NCBI GenBank assembly: GCA_963706315.1
Contig: CAVPMA010000005.1
Span: 186,001-250,000, forward strand
Direction: 5' to 3'
DNA: 64,000 nt
Origin: CALMEC01 sp963706315
Lineage (GTDB): Bacteria; Actinomycetota; Thermoleophilia; Miltoncostaeales; Miltoncostaeaceae
The notes under the pieces were generated by a model that saw only the letters and a program-made list of their open reading frames with translations, was not told where the DNA came from and did not search any database. Of this stretch, positions 42,085-49,761 are shown piece by piece. How positions within the stretch are numbered: the first letter of the stretch is position 1; each line of letters starts with the position of its first letter. Both the position numbers and the translations under genes were made by a program.

Positions 42085-42668
42085 AGGGAGCCCTTCGTCG
42101 ACGGCACCCCGGGCGCGCGGACGTTCGCCGTCACCGCCGCGCGGAGCGCGCGGGCGAAGGCCTTGAAGCACGCCTCGATGACGTGGTGGGGGTTCTCGCC
42201 CGAGAGCAGCCGCAGGTGCAGCGTGAGCTTCGCGTGGTTGGCGACGCCGCGGAGGAACTCCTCGAGCAGGTCCGTCTCGAAGCCGCCCACGACCGTCGCT
42301 GGGAGCGCGACGTCGCAGGCCACGAACGGGCGCCCGGAGATGTCGATCGCCGCCTGCGCGAGGCACTCGTCCATCGGCACGAGCGCCGCGCCGTAGCGCT
42401 CGATCCCGGCGCGATCGCCGAGGGCCTGGTCGAGGGCCTGACCGAGCACGATGCCGGTGTCCTCGACGGTGTGGTGGCTGCCCGTCGCGAGGTCGCCGCG
42501 CGTCTCGACGTCGAGGTCGATGAGGCTGTGACGCCCGAGGAGCGTGAGCATGTGGTCGAAGAAGCCGACCCCGGTCGCGACGGTCACCACCCCGGTGCCG
42601 TCCAGATCGACGACGACGTGCACGTCGGTCTCCGCCGTCGTGCGACGCACCTCGCCTCGTCTCGTCAT
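42081..42668 (-). CDS. hisB: Imidazoleglycerol-phosphate dehydratase
   Basis: Mn-dependent dehydration of IGP in histidine synthesis. 195 residues, monofunctional, without the phosphatase domain found in E. coli HisB. Metal-binding repeats are GFFDHML, GSHHTVEDTG, the NPHHVIEACFKA motif and HAKLTLHL. The ATG at 42668 is set by the 4-base overlap with hisD and by the N-terminus RRGEVRRTTAETDV. Confidence 0.97.
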   Translation of the reverse strand: MTRRGEVRRTTAETDVHVVVDLDGTGVVTVATGVGFFDHMLTLLGRHSLIDLDVETRGDLATGSHHTVEDTGIVLGQALDQALGDRAGIERYGAALVPMDECLAQAAIDISGRPFVACDVALPATVVGGFETDLLEEFLRGVANHAKLTLHLRLLSGENPHHVIEACFKAFARALRAAVTANVRAPGVPSTKGSL

Positions 42669-43948
42669 TCCGTCGCTCCTTGCTGCGCGATTCGATCCGC
42701 CCGCACCTCGGCGGAGCGGCGATGGTAGGGGAATCCCTCCGCCTGCGCCATTTCGGCGAGGTGAGGGGTGAGCGCCGCGACGGCGTCGTCGGACAGATCG
42801 ACCACCGACATCCTGCGCATGAACGTCGACGGGCCGACCGCCGAGGCAAAGCGGGCGGCGCCACCGGTCGGGAGGATGTGGTTCGAGCCGGCGATGTAGT
42901 CGCCGAAGGCCGTCCCCCCGTTCGGGCCGGTGAACACGGCGCCGGCCTGTCGCACGGATCCGGCGAGCCTCGCGGCTCCCGCGACGGCGAGCTCCAGGTG
43001 CTCGGGTGCGAAGGCCTCCGCGAAGTCGACGGCGACGTCGAGGCTCTCGGCATGCACCAGCGTGATCGCGCCGGCGGCATCCTCCCGGCGGAGCACCGCC
43101 TCGACCGCGTCGAGGATGGCAGCGTCCGGGCTCACGAGGATCGCCGGCGAGTCGGGACCGTGCTCGGCCTGGGCGAGCAGGTCGTCGGCCAGTGCGGCGG
43201 CGTCGACGTCGCCCTCGGCGACGATGACCACCTCGCTGGGACCGGCGATGCCGTCGATCCCGACGGTGCCGAACACCTGGCGCTTCGCCTCCTGCACCCA
43301 TGCGCTCCCCGGACCGGCGATGACGGCGACGGGGGCGATCGCGTCGGTACCAAACGCCAGGGCACCGATTGCCGCTGGGCCTCCGACGGCGGCGACCTCG
43401 TCGATGCCCAGCAGGGAGGCCGTTGCCAGCACCACCGGCGCCGCGCGACCGTCGGGGCCCGGCGGCGTGACGATCGCGATCCGCCCCACCCCCGCTTCCT
43501 GCGCGGGAACGGCGCCCATGATCAGGCTCGACGGGTACGCCGCGCGCCCACCCGGAACGTAGATACCCGCGGACGCAACGGGAATGGCCCGCACCGTGAT
43601 GCGCTGGCCGAGCGGAAGGGTGGAGCTGACGTCCGCGGGGCGCGTGGCGGCGGCGAGTGCGCGCACCTGTGCGATCGCGGTCAGGAGCGCGTCGCGCAGC
43701 GGCCCGTCGAGCGCGGCTGCCGCTGCGTCCAGGTCGGCACGTGGAACCCGGATCTGGTCGTGCGTGAAGTCGGGGCAGTCGAAGCGCCGGGTCGCGTCGA
43801 CCAGCGCGTCATCGCCGCGAGCGCGGACGTCGGCGAGGAGCTCCTGGACGCGCTCGGCGATCTGCGGGTCCGGCGGCGGCGGCGAGAGGCCGTCGGCCAG
43901 GGCGACGGCTCCGCCGCGCCGCAGGGTCACGCGTCGCGGCAGGCTCAT
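42665..43948 (-). CDS. hisD: Histidinol dehydrogenase
   Basis: Zn-dependent, NAD-linked oxidation of histidinol to histidine, the last two steps. 427 residues. GPGSAWVQEAKRQVFG and GIAGPSEVVIVAEGDVDA, then AEHGPDSPAILVS and the histidine in FAPEHLEL, follow the family pattern; GPNGGTAFGDYIAGSNHILPTGG holds the proton-relay region. Overlaps hisG and hisB by 4 bases each. Confidence 0.97.
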   Translation of the reverse strand: MSLPRRVTLRRGGAVALADGLSPPPPDPQIAERVQELLADVRARGDDALVDATRRFDCPDFTHDQIRVPRADLDAAAAALDGPLRDALLTAIAQVRALAAATRPADVSSTLPLGQRITVRAIPVASAGIYVPGGRAAYPSSLIMGAVPAQEAGVGRIAIVTPPGPDGRAAPVVLATASLLGIDEVAAVGGPAAIGALAFGTDAIAPVAVIAGPGSAWVQEAKRQVFGTVGIDGIAGPSEVVIVAEGDVDAAALADDLLAQAEHGPDSPAILVSPDAAILDAVEAVLRREDAAGAITLVHAESLDVAVDFAEAFAPEHLELAVAGAARLAGSVRQAGAVFTGPNGGTAFGDYIAGSNHILPTGGAARFASAVGPSTFMRRMSVVDLSDDAVAALTPHLAEMAQAEGFPYHRRSAEVRADRIAQQGATE

Positions 43949-44571
43949 GCCGAACCGGCCTCGAGCCGCCGAATGAGGCCGTCGACCGCGCCGGCCGCGA
44001 CCTTGTGGCTGACACGGTTGGCGATGAGCCGCGCGGACGACGCGAAGATCTCCTCGCGCTCGACGAGGCCGTTCTCGGAGAGCGTGCGCCCCGTGGCCAC
44101 GAGGTCGACGATGCCGTGCGCGAGCCCGACCAGCGGGGCGAGCTCTACGGATCCGTTGACCTTGACGACCTCCACCGCCCGTCCCGTCGCGCCGAAGTGT
44201 CGGCGGGCGGCGTTCGGGTACTTCGTCGCGACCCGGATCGCGCCGAGGTGCGTCAGCGCCTCGGCCGTCGGGTCGTCACCGGCCCGGGTCGCGTAGACCA
44301 TCCGGCAGTGTCCGAAGTCGAGGTCGAGGAGCTCGTAGACGTCCGGGCTGGACTCGCGCAGGACGTCCTTCCCGACGATGCCGAGGTCGGCGGCGCCGGC
44401 CTCGACGTAGGTGGGAACGTCACTCGGGCGAGTCGTGATATACCGGGTGCCGTCGGCGGCGTCGACCACGAGCCGGCGGCCGGCATCGTCGAGCGGGCTG
44501 ACGTCGAGCCCCGCGCCTCGGAGGCGGGCCACGGCGTCGGCGAAGAGGGCGCCGAGGGGCATGCAGATCAC
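43945..44571 (-). CDS. hisG: ATP phosphoribosyltransferase, short form (HisG-S)
   Basis: First enzyme of histidine synthesis. The 208-residue short form lacks the C-terminal regulatory domain and needs HisZ, encoded just upstream. DLGIVGKDVLRES, KYPNAARRHF and the PRPP loop LVATGRTLSENGLVE are present. The GTG at 44571 is preferred over the ATG at 44562: it overlaps the hisZ stop by 4 bases and restores the first beta strand. The usual N-terminal LPKGRL reads MPLGAL, so the conserved Lys and Arg are missing. Confidence 0.92.
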   Translation of the reverse strand: MICMPLGALFADAVARLRGAGLDVSPLDDAGRRLVVDAADGTRYITTRPSDVPTYVEAGAADLGIVGKDVLRESSPDVYELLDLDFGHCRMVYATRAGDDPTAEALTHLGAIRVATKYPNAARRHFGATGRAVEVVKVNGSVELAPLVGLAHGIVDLVATGRTLSENGLVEREEIFASSARLIANRVSHKVAAGAVDGLIRRLEAGSA

Positions 44572-45815
44572 CAGCGGCGCGATTTGAGCTCCTCCACCAC
44601 GTCGTGGCAGTCGACGGTCTCGCCGCCGGCTCGGTCGGCCACGGCGTAGCCGGTCGCGGTGCGACGTACGACGAACCGCCAGCCGTCGACATCGGCCAGC
44701 CGATTGGCCACGGCCTCGTCGTCCGGCACGCCGACGACCACGAAACCGGCCGCGCGCAGCGTCGCGGCGACGGCCACCTCGGCGTCGATGCCGCCGGCCA
44801 GGACCACGCCGTCGGGCAGGACGCCATCGCCGTTCCTGGCGGCGATCGCCTCGTGAAGCCGGTCGAGGATGACCGCGGCGCCGATGGCGGGGCGCGGCGA
44901 CCCGAACTTGCCGACGAGGCCGTCGTAGCGGCCCCCCACCGCGACCGGCCGCCCCACGCCCGGGGCATACGCCTCGACCACGACGCCCGAGTAGTACCCC
45001 CAGTCGCGCAGGACGCCGAGGTCGACCATGACGGCGTCGCCCGCACCGTGGGCGTCGAGCAGCGTGAGGGTTGCGAGCAGCGCATCGCAGGCGGGCTCGG
45101 CGGACGGCACGCGCCCGGCGAGATCGCGCAGGATCTCGCGACCCCCGCGGAGGGTCGGGAGCTTCGCGACGAGCTCCCGCTCGTCGGCGCCGAGCGAAAG
45201 CGCCTCGGCCGCGCGCCTCCACGCGACGAGGTTGCGCGCGCGCACCGCCTCCCCCAGGGCCGACTGTTGGGCGTCGGCGACGCCCAGGCCGTCGAGCACC
45301 GCGCGCGTGAGCGATACGTCGCCGAGCGCGACCCGCAGGTCGGTGATGCCGAGCGCGCGGAGCGCTCCGACCACGGCGGCGATCACCTCGGCGTCCGCCG
45401 CCGGCCCTGGCAGGCCCACCAGCTCGATGCCCGCTTGGAGCTCCTCCGCGCGCTGCGCCCGTCCGGCCGGCGCAGGACGTGCGCGCTCGGTGATGTAGCT
45501 CACCCGCACCGGCCCCGGGTGGTCGGCGAGCCGCCCGGCGACGAGGCGGGCGACGGGGATGGTCAGGTCGGGCCGCACCACGAGCACCTGCCCGTGATCG
45601 TCGAACATCCGGAAGGCCCGCCCGAGACCCCCCTCCTGAGCACGATCCATGACGTCGGCGAATTCGAGCAGCGGGGTCCGGACCTCCCGGTAGCCGAAGC
45701 CGGCGAACGTACCGCGCAGCGACGCCTCGATCGCGGCGAGTTCCGACGCCTCGACCGGGAGCACGTCGCGGGAGCCGTCAGGCAGGGGCGCGACATCCGG
45801 CGGGTCGGTGTCCAT
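44568..45815 (-). CDS. hisZ: ATP phosphoribosyltransferase regulatory subunit
   Basis: Histidyl-tRNA-synthetase-like protein that forms a hetero-octamer with short HisG and carries histidine feedback. 415 residues. Class II synthetase-like motif 1 (PLLEFADVMDRA) and motif 2 region (VVRPDLTIPVARLVA, VSYITER) are present. A GYYSGVVVEAYAPGVG and VGGRYDGL segment resembles motif 3 of HisRS, but the family lacks aminoacylation residues. The ATG at 45815 lies 5 bases after the murA stop. A true HisRS is less likely given the hisG neighbour. Confidence 0.92.
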   Translation of the reverse strand: MDTDPPDVAPLPDGSRDVLPVEASELAAIEASLRGTFAGFGYREVRTPLLEFADVMDRAQEGGLGRAFRMFDDHGQVLVVRPDLTIPVARLVAGRLADHPGPVRVSYITERARPAPAGRAQRAEELQAGIELVGLPGPAADAEVIAAVVGALRALGITDLRVALGDVSLTRAVLDGLGVADAQQSALGEAVRARNLVAWRRAAEALSLGADERELVAKLPTLRGGREILRDLAGRVPSAEPACDALLATLTLLDAHGAGDAVMVDLGVLRDWGYYSGVVVEAYAPGVGRPVAVGGRYDGLVGKFGSPRPAIGAAVILDRLHEAIAARNGDGVLPDGVVLAGGIDAEVAVAATLRAAGFVVVGVPDDEAVANRLADVDGWRFVVRRTATGYAVADRAGGETVDCHDVVEELKSRRW

Positions 45816-45820
45816 CCTCG

Positions 45821-47104
45821 TCAATCCGGCACCCGCTCGATGCGCGCACCGAGTTGGCGCAGCCGCTCGTCGATCCGCTCGTAGCCGCGGTCGATCTGCC
45901 CGACGTTGCCGATCGTGCTGACCCCCCTTGCGCAGAGGCTCGCGATGAGCATCGCCATTCCGGCGCGGATATCGGGGCTCTCGAGGCGCTCGCCGTGCAG
46001 TTGGGCCGGCCCGCTCACGACCGCCCGGTGCGGGTCGCAGAGCACGATGCGCGCGCCCATCGCGACGAGCTTGTCGACGAAGAACAGCCGGTTCTCGAAC
46101 ATCTTCTCGAAGATCATGACCGTGCCGTGGGCCTGAGTCGCGACCGCCGTCGCGATACTGGTGAGGTCCGCCGGGAACGCCGGCCACGGGCCGTCGTCGA
46201 TCTTGGGGATGGCGTCGCCCTCGTCGGCCTCGACCCGAAGCGTCTGGTCCGGGGGGACGCGCATCGCGTCGCCGTCCATCTCGACCCGGATGCCGAGCCG
46301 CTCGAATGTGAGCCTGATCATCCGCATGTCGGACACGCGAACGTCCTTGATGGTGATGTCGGAGCGGGTGACCGCGGCGAGCCCGAGGAACGACGCGACC
46401 TCGATGTAGTCGGACGGGATACGGAAGCGACCCCCTCGCAGCCGCTCGACGCCGCGCACCCGCATGACGTTGGTGCCGATCCCGTCGATGTCGGCGCCGA
46501 TCGTCTCCAGGAACCGGGCGGTGTCCTGCACGTGAGGTTCGCTGGCCGCGTTCAGGATCGCGGTCTCGCCGTCCGCGGTCGCGGCGGCCATCAGCGCGTT
46601 CTCGGTCGCCGTGACGGAGGCTTCGTCGAGGAAGATCTCGGATCCGGTCAGCCCGGTGTGGCGCATCGAGAAGCCGCGGCCGGCGTCCACCTGGGCGCCG
46701 AGTCCCTTGAACGCGAGGAGGTGGGTGTCGACCCGGCGCCGGCCGATGAAGTCTCCTCCGGGCAGCGGCAGTTCCACCGCTCCGCACCGCGCCAGCAGCG
46801 GCCCCGCCATGAGGACAGACGCGCGGATGCGGCTGCAGAGCTCCGGGTCGAGGGATGTCGTCCGGATGTTCGCGGCGGTGAGCGAGAGCTCGTTGGGACC
46901 GATCTCCCGGATGCTCACGCCGATGTCGTCGAGCAGCGCGAGCATCGAGTGCACGTCGCGGATGTCCGGGACGTTTTCGAGGATCACCTCCTCGTCGGTG
47001 AGCAGGCATGCGGCCAGGATCGGCAGGGCCGCGTTCTTGTTGCCGCTGGGCGTGACTGTTCCAGAGAGCGGAGCGCCGCCCTCGATGACAAACCGTTCGG
47101 ACAC
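45821..47104 (-). CDS. murA: UDP-N-acetylglucosamine 1-carboxyvinyltransferase with Asp at the catalytic position
   Basis: First committed step of peptidoglycan synthesis: transfer of enolpyruvate from PEP to UDP-GlcNAc. 427 residues. Substrate-binding SGNKNAALP is at 20–28. In the active-site loop the usual GGC-x-IG reads GGDFIG, so the catalytic cysteine (C115 in E. coli) is Asp at residue 118. In M. tuberculosis and Chlamydia this natural change preserves activity and makes the enzyme insensitive to fosfomycin. DIRAGMAMLIASL and IDRGYERIDERL complete the family pattern. It is 5 bases upstream of hisZ, an unusual pairing with the histidine operon. Confidence 0.95.
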   Translation of the reverse strand: MSERFVIEGGAPLSGTVTPSGNKNAALPILAACLLTDEEVILENVPDIRDVHSMLALLDDIGVSIREIGPNELSLTAANIRTTSLDPELCSRIRASVLMAGPLLARCGAVELPLPGGDFIGRRRVDTHLLAFKGLGAQVDAGRGFSMRHTGLTGSEIFLDEASVTATENALMAAATADGETAILNAASEPHVQDTARFLETIGADIDGIGTNVMRVRGVERLRGGRFRIPSDYIEVASFLGLAAVTRSDITIKDVRVSDMRMIRLTFERLGIRVEMDGDAMRVPPDQTLRVEADEGDAIPKIDDGPWPAFPADLTSIATAVATQAHGTVMIFEKMFENRLFFVDKLVAMGARIVLCDPHRAVVSGPAQLHGERLESPDIRAGMAMLIASLCARGVSTIGNVGQIDRGYERIDERLRQLGARIERVPD

Positions 47105-47189
47105 CGTCCGTGACGGTATCAGCCGCCCAGGCCGGCGCCGGTGGCCGTCAGCGGGCTCCGGGCGGGATCGACCAGGTCCGCCGGTGTGT

Positions 47190-47218
47190 TTGTATCCGGG
47201 AGAACCCCGCGATATAAC
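47190..47218 (+). promoter_or_regulatory. Strong candidate sigma-70-type promoter for the 47.3 kb gene pair
   Basis: TTGTAT (47190–47195) and TATAAC (47213–47218) are separated by 17 bases. Each is a close match to consensus. The predicted start near 47225 leaves a leader of about 35 bases before the ATG at 47260, which has GGGAG 6 bases upstream. Confidence 0.6.
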
Positions 47219-47259
47219 GGCCCTGCGTCGTACGATCGGCGCCGTCCACGGGAGTGATC

Positions 47260-47523
47260 ATGAGGCTGCTTCGCATGATGCCGGGATACGGCGAGACCCT
47301 CGTCGCCGAGGGCGACCCGGCGGTCGACATCGATCGAGAGCGGCTGATACGCGAGTTCCGGCGCCAGCTCGACAGCGGCATGTGGGCGGGGGTCCCGTTG
47401 ACAGACGCGACGACCGGAAGGCGGGAGGCCGTCCTCGTGACCGACTTCGAGCAGGTCCCCGCCGACGCCGAGCGCGTGCTGTTCTGGCCGCGCGCCGCCG
47501 GCGGCGCCCCGCAGGACGCATGA
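47260..47523 (+). CDS. Small protein of unknown function (87 residues)
   Basis: Begins MRLLRMMPGYGETLVAEGD, then a helix DRERLIREFRRQLDSGMWAG and strands EAVLVTDFEQVPADAERVLFW. No cysteine, no membrane segment. The start has GGGAG 6 bases upstream and follows a good promoter. The last codon overlaps the next gene (ATGA), so the two are translated together. I do not recognise the family. Confidence 0.7.
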   Translation: MRLLRMMPGYGETLVAEGDPAVDIDRERLIREFRRQLDSGMWAGVPLTDATTGRREAVLVTDFEQVPADAERVLFWPRAAGGAPQDA

Positions 47524-48116
47524 ACGCGATCCCGGTCGTCGTCGTGACCGCCCTGCTCGCGGTCGCGATACGGCTGGTGCTGTTCCCCCCGCCGGGCCGG
47601 TCACGGCCGCGGCGCCGGCGCACCCCGGAATGGGCGGGCGAGGCTCCGGTCAGCCACGACGAGGCCGAGCACCGCTCACGCGAGCTCCTGCGGTCGGTCG
47701 TCAACCCCGATGAGTGGGAGATGTTCACCGACCTCGGGTTCATCTGCGTGACCGGGCGCCGCTTCCGCCGCGACGGACGGGAGGCGCTGCCCCGCTATCG
47801 CTATCTCATCTATCCGCACCTCCCCCTCGTCGCGCTCCTTCCGAGGTCGATGGCCCCGGTGCGGGAGTACTGCATCCAGTTCCCCGAGCTGGAGCTGAGC
47901 GGGACCGACGGGCTCCTCCCGACCGGTGACGACGTGCTCGCGAAGTGGATGACCGTCCGCGCCGACGAGGACCGGCTCGTCGCGTTCGCCAACGTCTGCA
48001 ACGCCGGGTGCCAGATCCCGCTGAACCAGATCGAGCGCGATCTGCGGCGACTGGCGCGCTGGCAGGCGCTGCGCGAGCCGGCGGAGGCCGCCCCCGCGAT
48101 GAGCGCGCGCTACTAG
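47520..48116 (+). CDS. Membrane-anchored protein of unknown function
   Basis: 198 residues. Residues 1–22 form one membrane helix (NAIPVVVVTALLAVAIRLVLF), followed by a basic Arg-rich linker and a globular cytoplasmic domain. That domain has VVNPDEWEMFTDLGFICVTGR, YRYLIYPHLPLVALLP, and a CNAGCQ pair after KWMTVRADEDRLVAFANV, ending with a helix. The layout resembles small conserved proteins of unknown role in high-GC bacteria, but I cannot name it. The start overlaps the preceding stop by 4 bases. It is convergent with xseB, with a hairpin in the gap. Confidence 0.75.
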   Translation: MNAIPVVVVTALLAVAIRLVLFPPPGRSRPRRRRTPEWAGEAPVSHDEAEHRSRELLRSVVNPDEWEMFTDLGFICVTGRRFRRDGREALPRYRYLIYPHLPLVALLPRSMAPVREYCIQFPELELSGTDGLLPTGDDVLAKWMTVRADEDRLVAFANVCNAGCQIPLNQIERDLRRLARWQALREPAEAAPAMSARY

Positions 48117-48189
48117 CGGACCACCCGCCCGCTCGCCGGGCTCGTAGAGGTTCCAGGGCTGTGGTCGCCCTCGGCTGGGAGATATCCGT

Positions 48190-48206
48190 TCGGCGCGACG
48201 CGCCGA
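48190..48206. terminator. Hairpin between convergent genes
   Basis: TCGGCGC and GCGCCGA form a perfect 7-base stem around GAC, in the 113-base gap between the 47.5 kb gene and xseB. It could serve as a bidirectional terminator. T-runs are absent. Confidence 0.4.
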
Positions 48207-48229
48207 TCCCGCAGGCCGTGCGAGCGCCG

Positions 48230-48478
48230 TCAGAACGGTTCGGCGGGGCCCGCGGGCGGGGACTCCCCCGGCGGCAGCTCGGAGGCGGTGAGCTCGTCGA
48301 TCCGTGCCTGGGCGGCGCCGAGTCGCTCGCGGCAGACGGCGAGGTAGCGCTGCCCGTCCTCGAAAAGGCTGACCGCCTCCTCGAGGCCGACCTCGCCCCG
48401 CTCGAGCTGGGCGACCACCGCCTCAAGGGCGTTCAGCGCCTCCTCGAATGTCGTCGGCGTGGGTTGCGTCTCGCTCAT
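48230..48478 (-). CDS. xseB: Exodeoxyribonuclease VII small subunit
   Basis: 82-residue helical subunit that assembles with XseA to degrade single-stranded DNA. TFEEALNALEAVVAQLERGEVGLEEAVSLFEDG is the typical core. A Pro-rich tail follows. The start overlaps the xseA stop by 4 bases, the usual xseA–xseB arrangement. Confidence 0.94.
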   Translation of the reverse strand: MSETQPTPTTFEEALNALEAVVAQLERGEVGLEEAVSLFEDGQRYLAVCRERLGAAQARIDELTASELPPGESPPAGPAEPF

Positions 48479-49761
48479 CGCGTCTCGATTCCCGTGTCTT
48501 CGACCCGCACGTCCACGATGCCATCCCGAAGCTCCACCGCGAGCTGCCGACCGGCGACGGTCGCGGCGCGCTCGGCGATCACGCGTCCGGTCTCCCGGTC
48601 CCGCACGATCGCATATCCCCGCGCCACGGTGCGCGAGGGCGACAGCAGGGCGTGGAGCGCACCGACGCGCTCGACCTCGTCGCCCGCGTGATCGAGCACC
48701 GCGCGCGCGCCGAGAAGGAGCCGGTCGTGAGCCGCCGCGACGGCAATCGGCGCCTGACGCGCGTTCGCCAGGAGCGCCGGCGCGAGCCGCGTAGAGAGCG
48801 ATTGGGCGCGTGCGCCCGCCACCTCGCCGCGGGACCGCAGCGCCTGTCCGAGCCGGGACGTCGCGGCCGTGAGGCGTCGGTCACTCGCCGAGATCGCCTG
48901 TCGCATGGCCCGGCTCATGCCGAGCTCGCCGCGGTCGAGGAGCCCGCGGAGCTCGGACGCGTCGGGCACGACTGCCTCGGCCGCCTTGGTCGGCGTGGAG
49001 ACGCGGAGGTCGGCGACGAGGTCGCAGACCGTGATATCTGTCTCGTGCCCCACGGCCGACACGATGGGCGTCGCAGACGCGGCGACGGCCCGGCACACGA
49101 CCTCGCTGTTGAACGCCATGAGATCCTCGAGCGGGCCGCCGCCGCGCGCGAGGACGATGACGTCCACATCCGGCTGGCGGTCCAGATAGCCGATCGCCCG
49201 CACGAGCTCGGCGGGCGCTCCCTCCCCCTGCACGAGACTCCGGACAACGAGGACGTTGGCCGCCGGGAAGCGCTTCGCGACGTTGGTGAGGAAGTCGGCC
49301 CGGGCGGCCCCCTCGCCGCTCGTGACAAGGCCGATGCGCCGCGGCAGCAGCGGGATCGGCCGCTTGCGCTCGTCTGCGGTGAGGCCCTCGGCTCCCAGGC
49401 GCCGGCGCAGCTCGTCGATGCGGGCCAGGAGCAGGCCGTCACCGGTGAGCTCGAGCCGCTCGACCCGGAAGCGCACCTGGCTTCGCTGGCGCCAGAACTC
49501 GACGCGGCCGTAGGCGTGGACGAGGGTACCGTTGTCGGGATGCCCCGGGAGGCGGTCATAGACGACGGCGTTCATGGATGCATCGACGAGGTGCGGGTCC
49601 TGGCCGTGTTCGAGGAGGGTGAAGTACACCTGCTGCCCGCGCCTCGCGAGGTTCGAGATCTCCGCCTCGATCCAGACCGACGGGACGTCCTCAAAGCGCC
49701 GCCAGATCGCCTTGGTGAGCTCGGCAACGGTCCAGACGGTCCGTCCACCGACCTGTTTCAC
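48475..49761 (-). CDS. xseA: Exodeoxyribonuclease VII large subunit
   Basis: Catalytic subunit for single-strand DNA degradation in repair. The N-terminal OB domain (about 10–105) has VWTVAELTKAIWRRFE and VYFTLLEH. The catalytic part has IGLVTSGEGAARADFL, VLARGGGPLEDLMAFN and VSAVGHETDITVCDLVADLRVSTPTKAAE. A long helical C-terminus follows. 428 residues. It overlaps the FAD oxidoreductase stop and the xseB start by 4 bases each. Confidence 0.96.
   Translation of the reverse strand: MKQVGGRTVWTVAELTKAIWRRFEDVPSVWIEAEISNLARRGQQVYFTLLEHGQDPHLVDASMNAVVYDRLPGHPDNGTLVHAYGRVEFWRQRSQVRFRVERLELTGDGLLLARIDELRRRLGAEGLTADERKRPIPLLPRRIGLVTSGEGAARADFLTNVAKRFPAANVLVVRSLVQGEGAPAELVRAIGYLDRQPDVDVIVLARGGGPLEDLMAFNSEVVCRAVAASATPIVSAVGHETDITVCDLVADLRVSTPTKAAEAVVPDASELRGLLDRGELGMSRAMRQAISASDRRLTAATSRLGQALRSRGEVAGARAQSLSTRLAPALLANARQAPIAVAAAHDRLLLGARAVLDHAGDEVERVGALHALLSPSRTVARGYAIVRDRETGRVIAERAATVAGRQLAVELRDGIVDVRVEDTGIETR

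Noticed and set aside
44568..47009. One continuous 813-codon frame covering hisZ and the region opposite in phase to murA
   Set aside because: hisZ homology starts at 45815; the earlier part is a frame shadow of murA, which is complete in another frame. Not a fusion.
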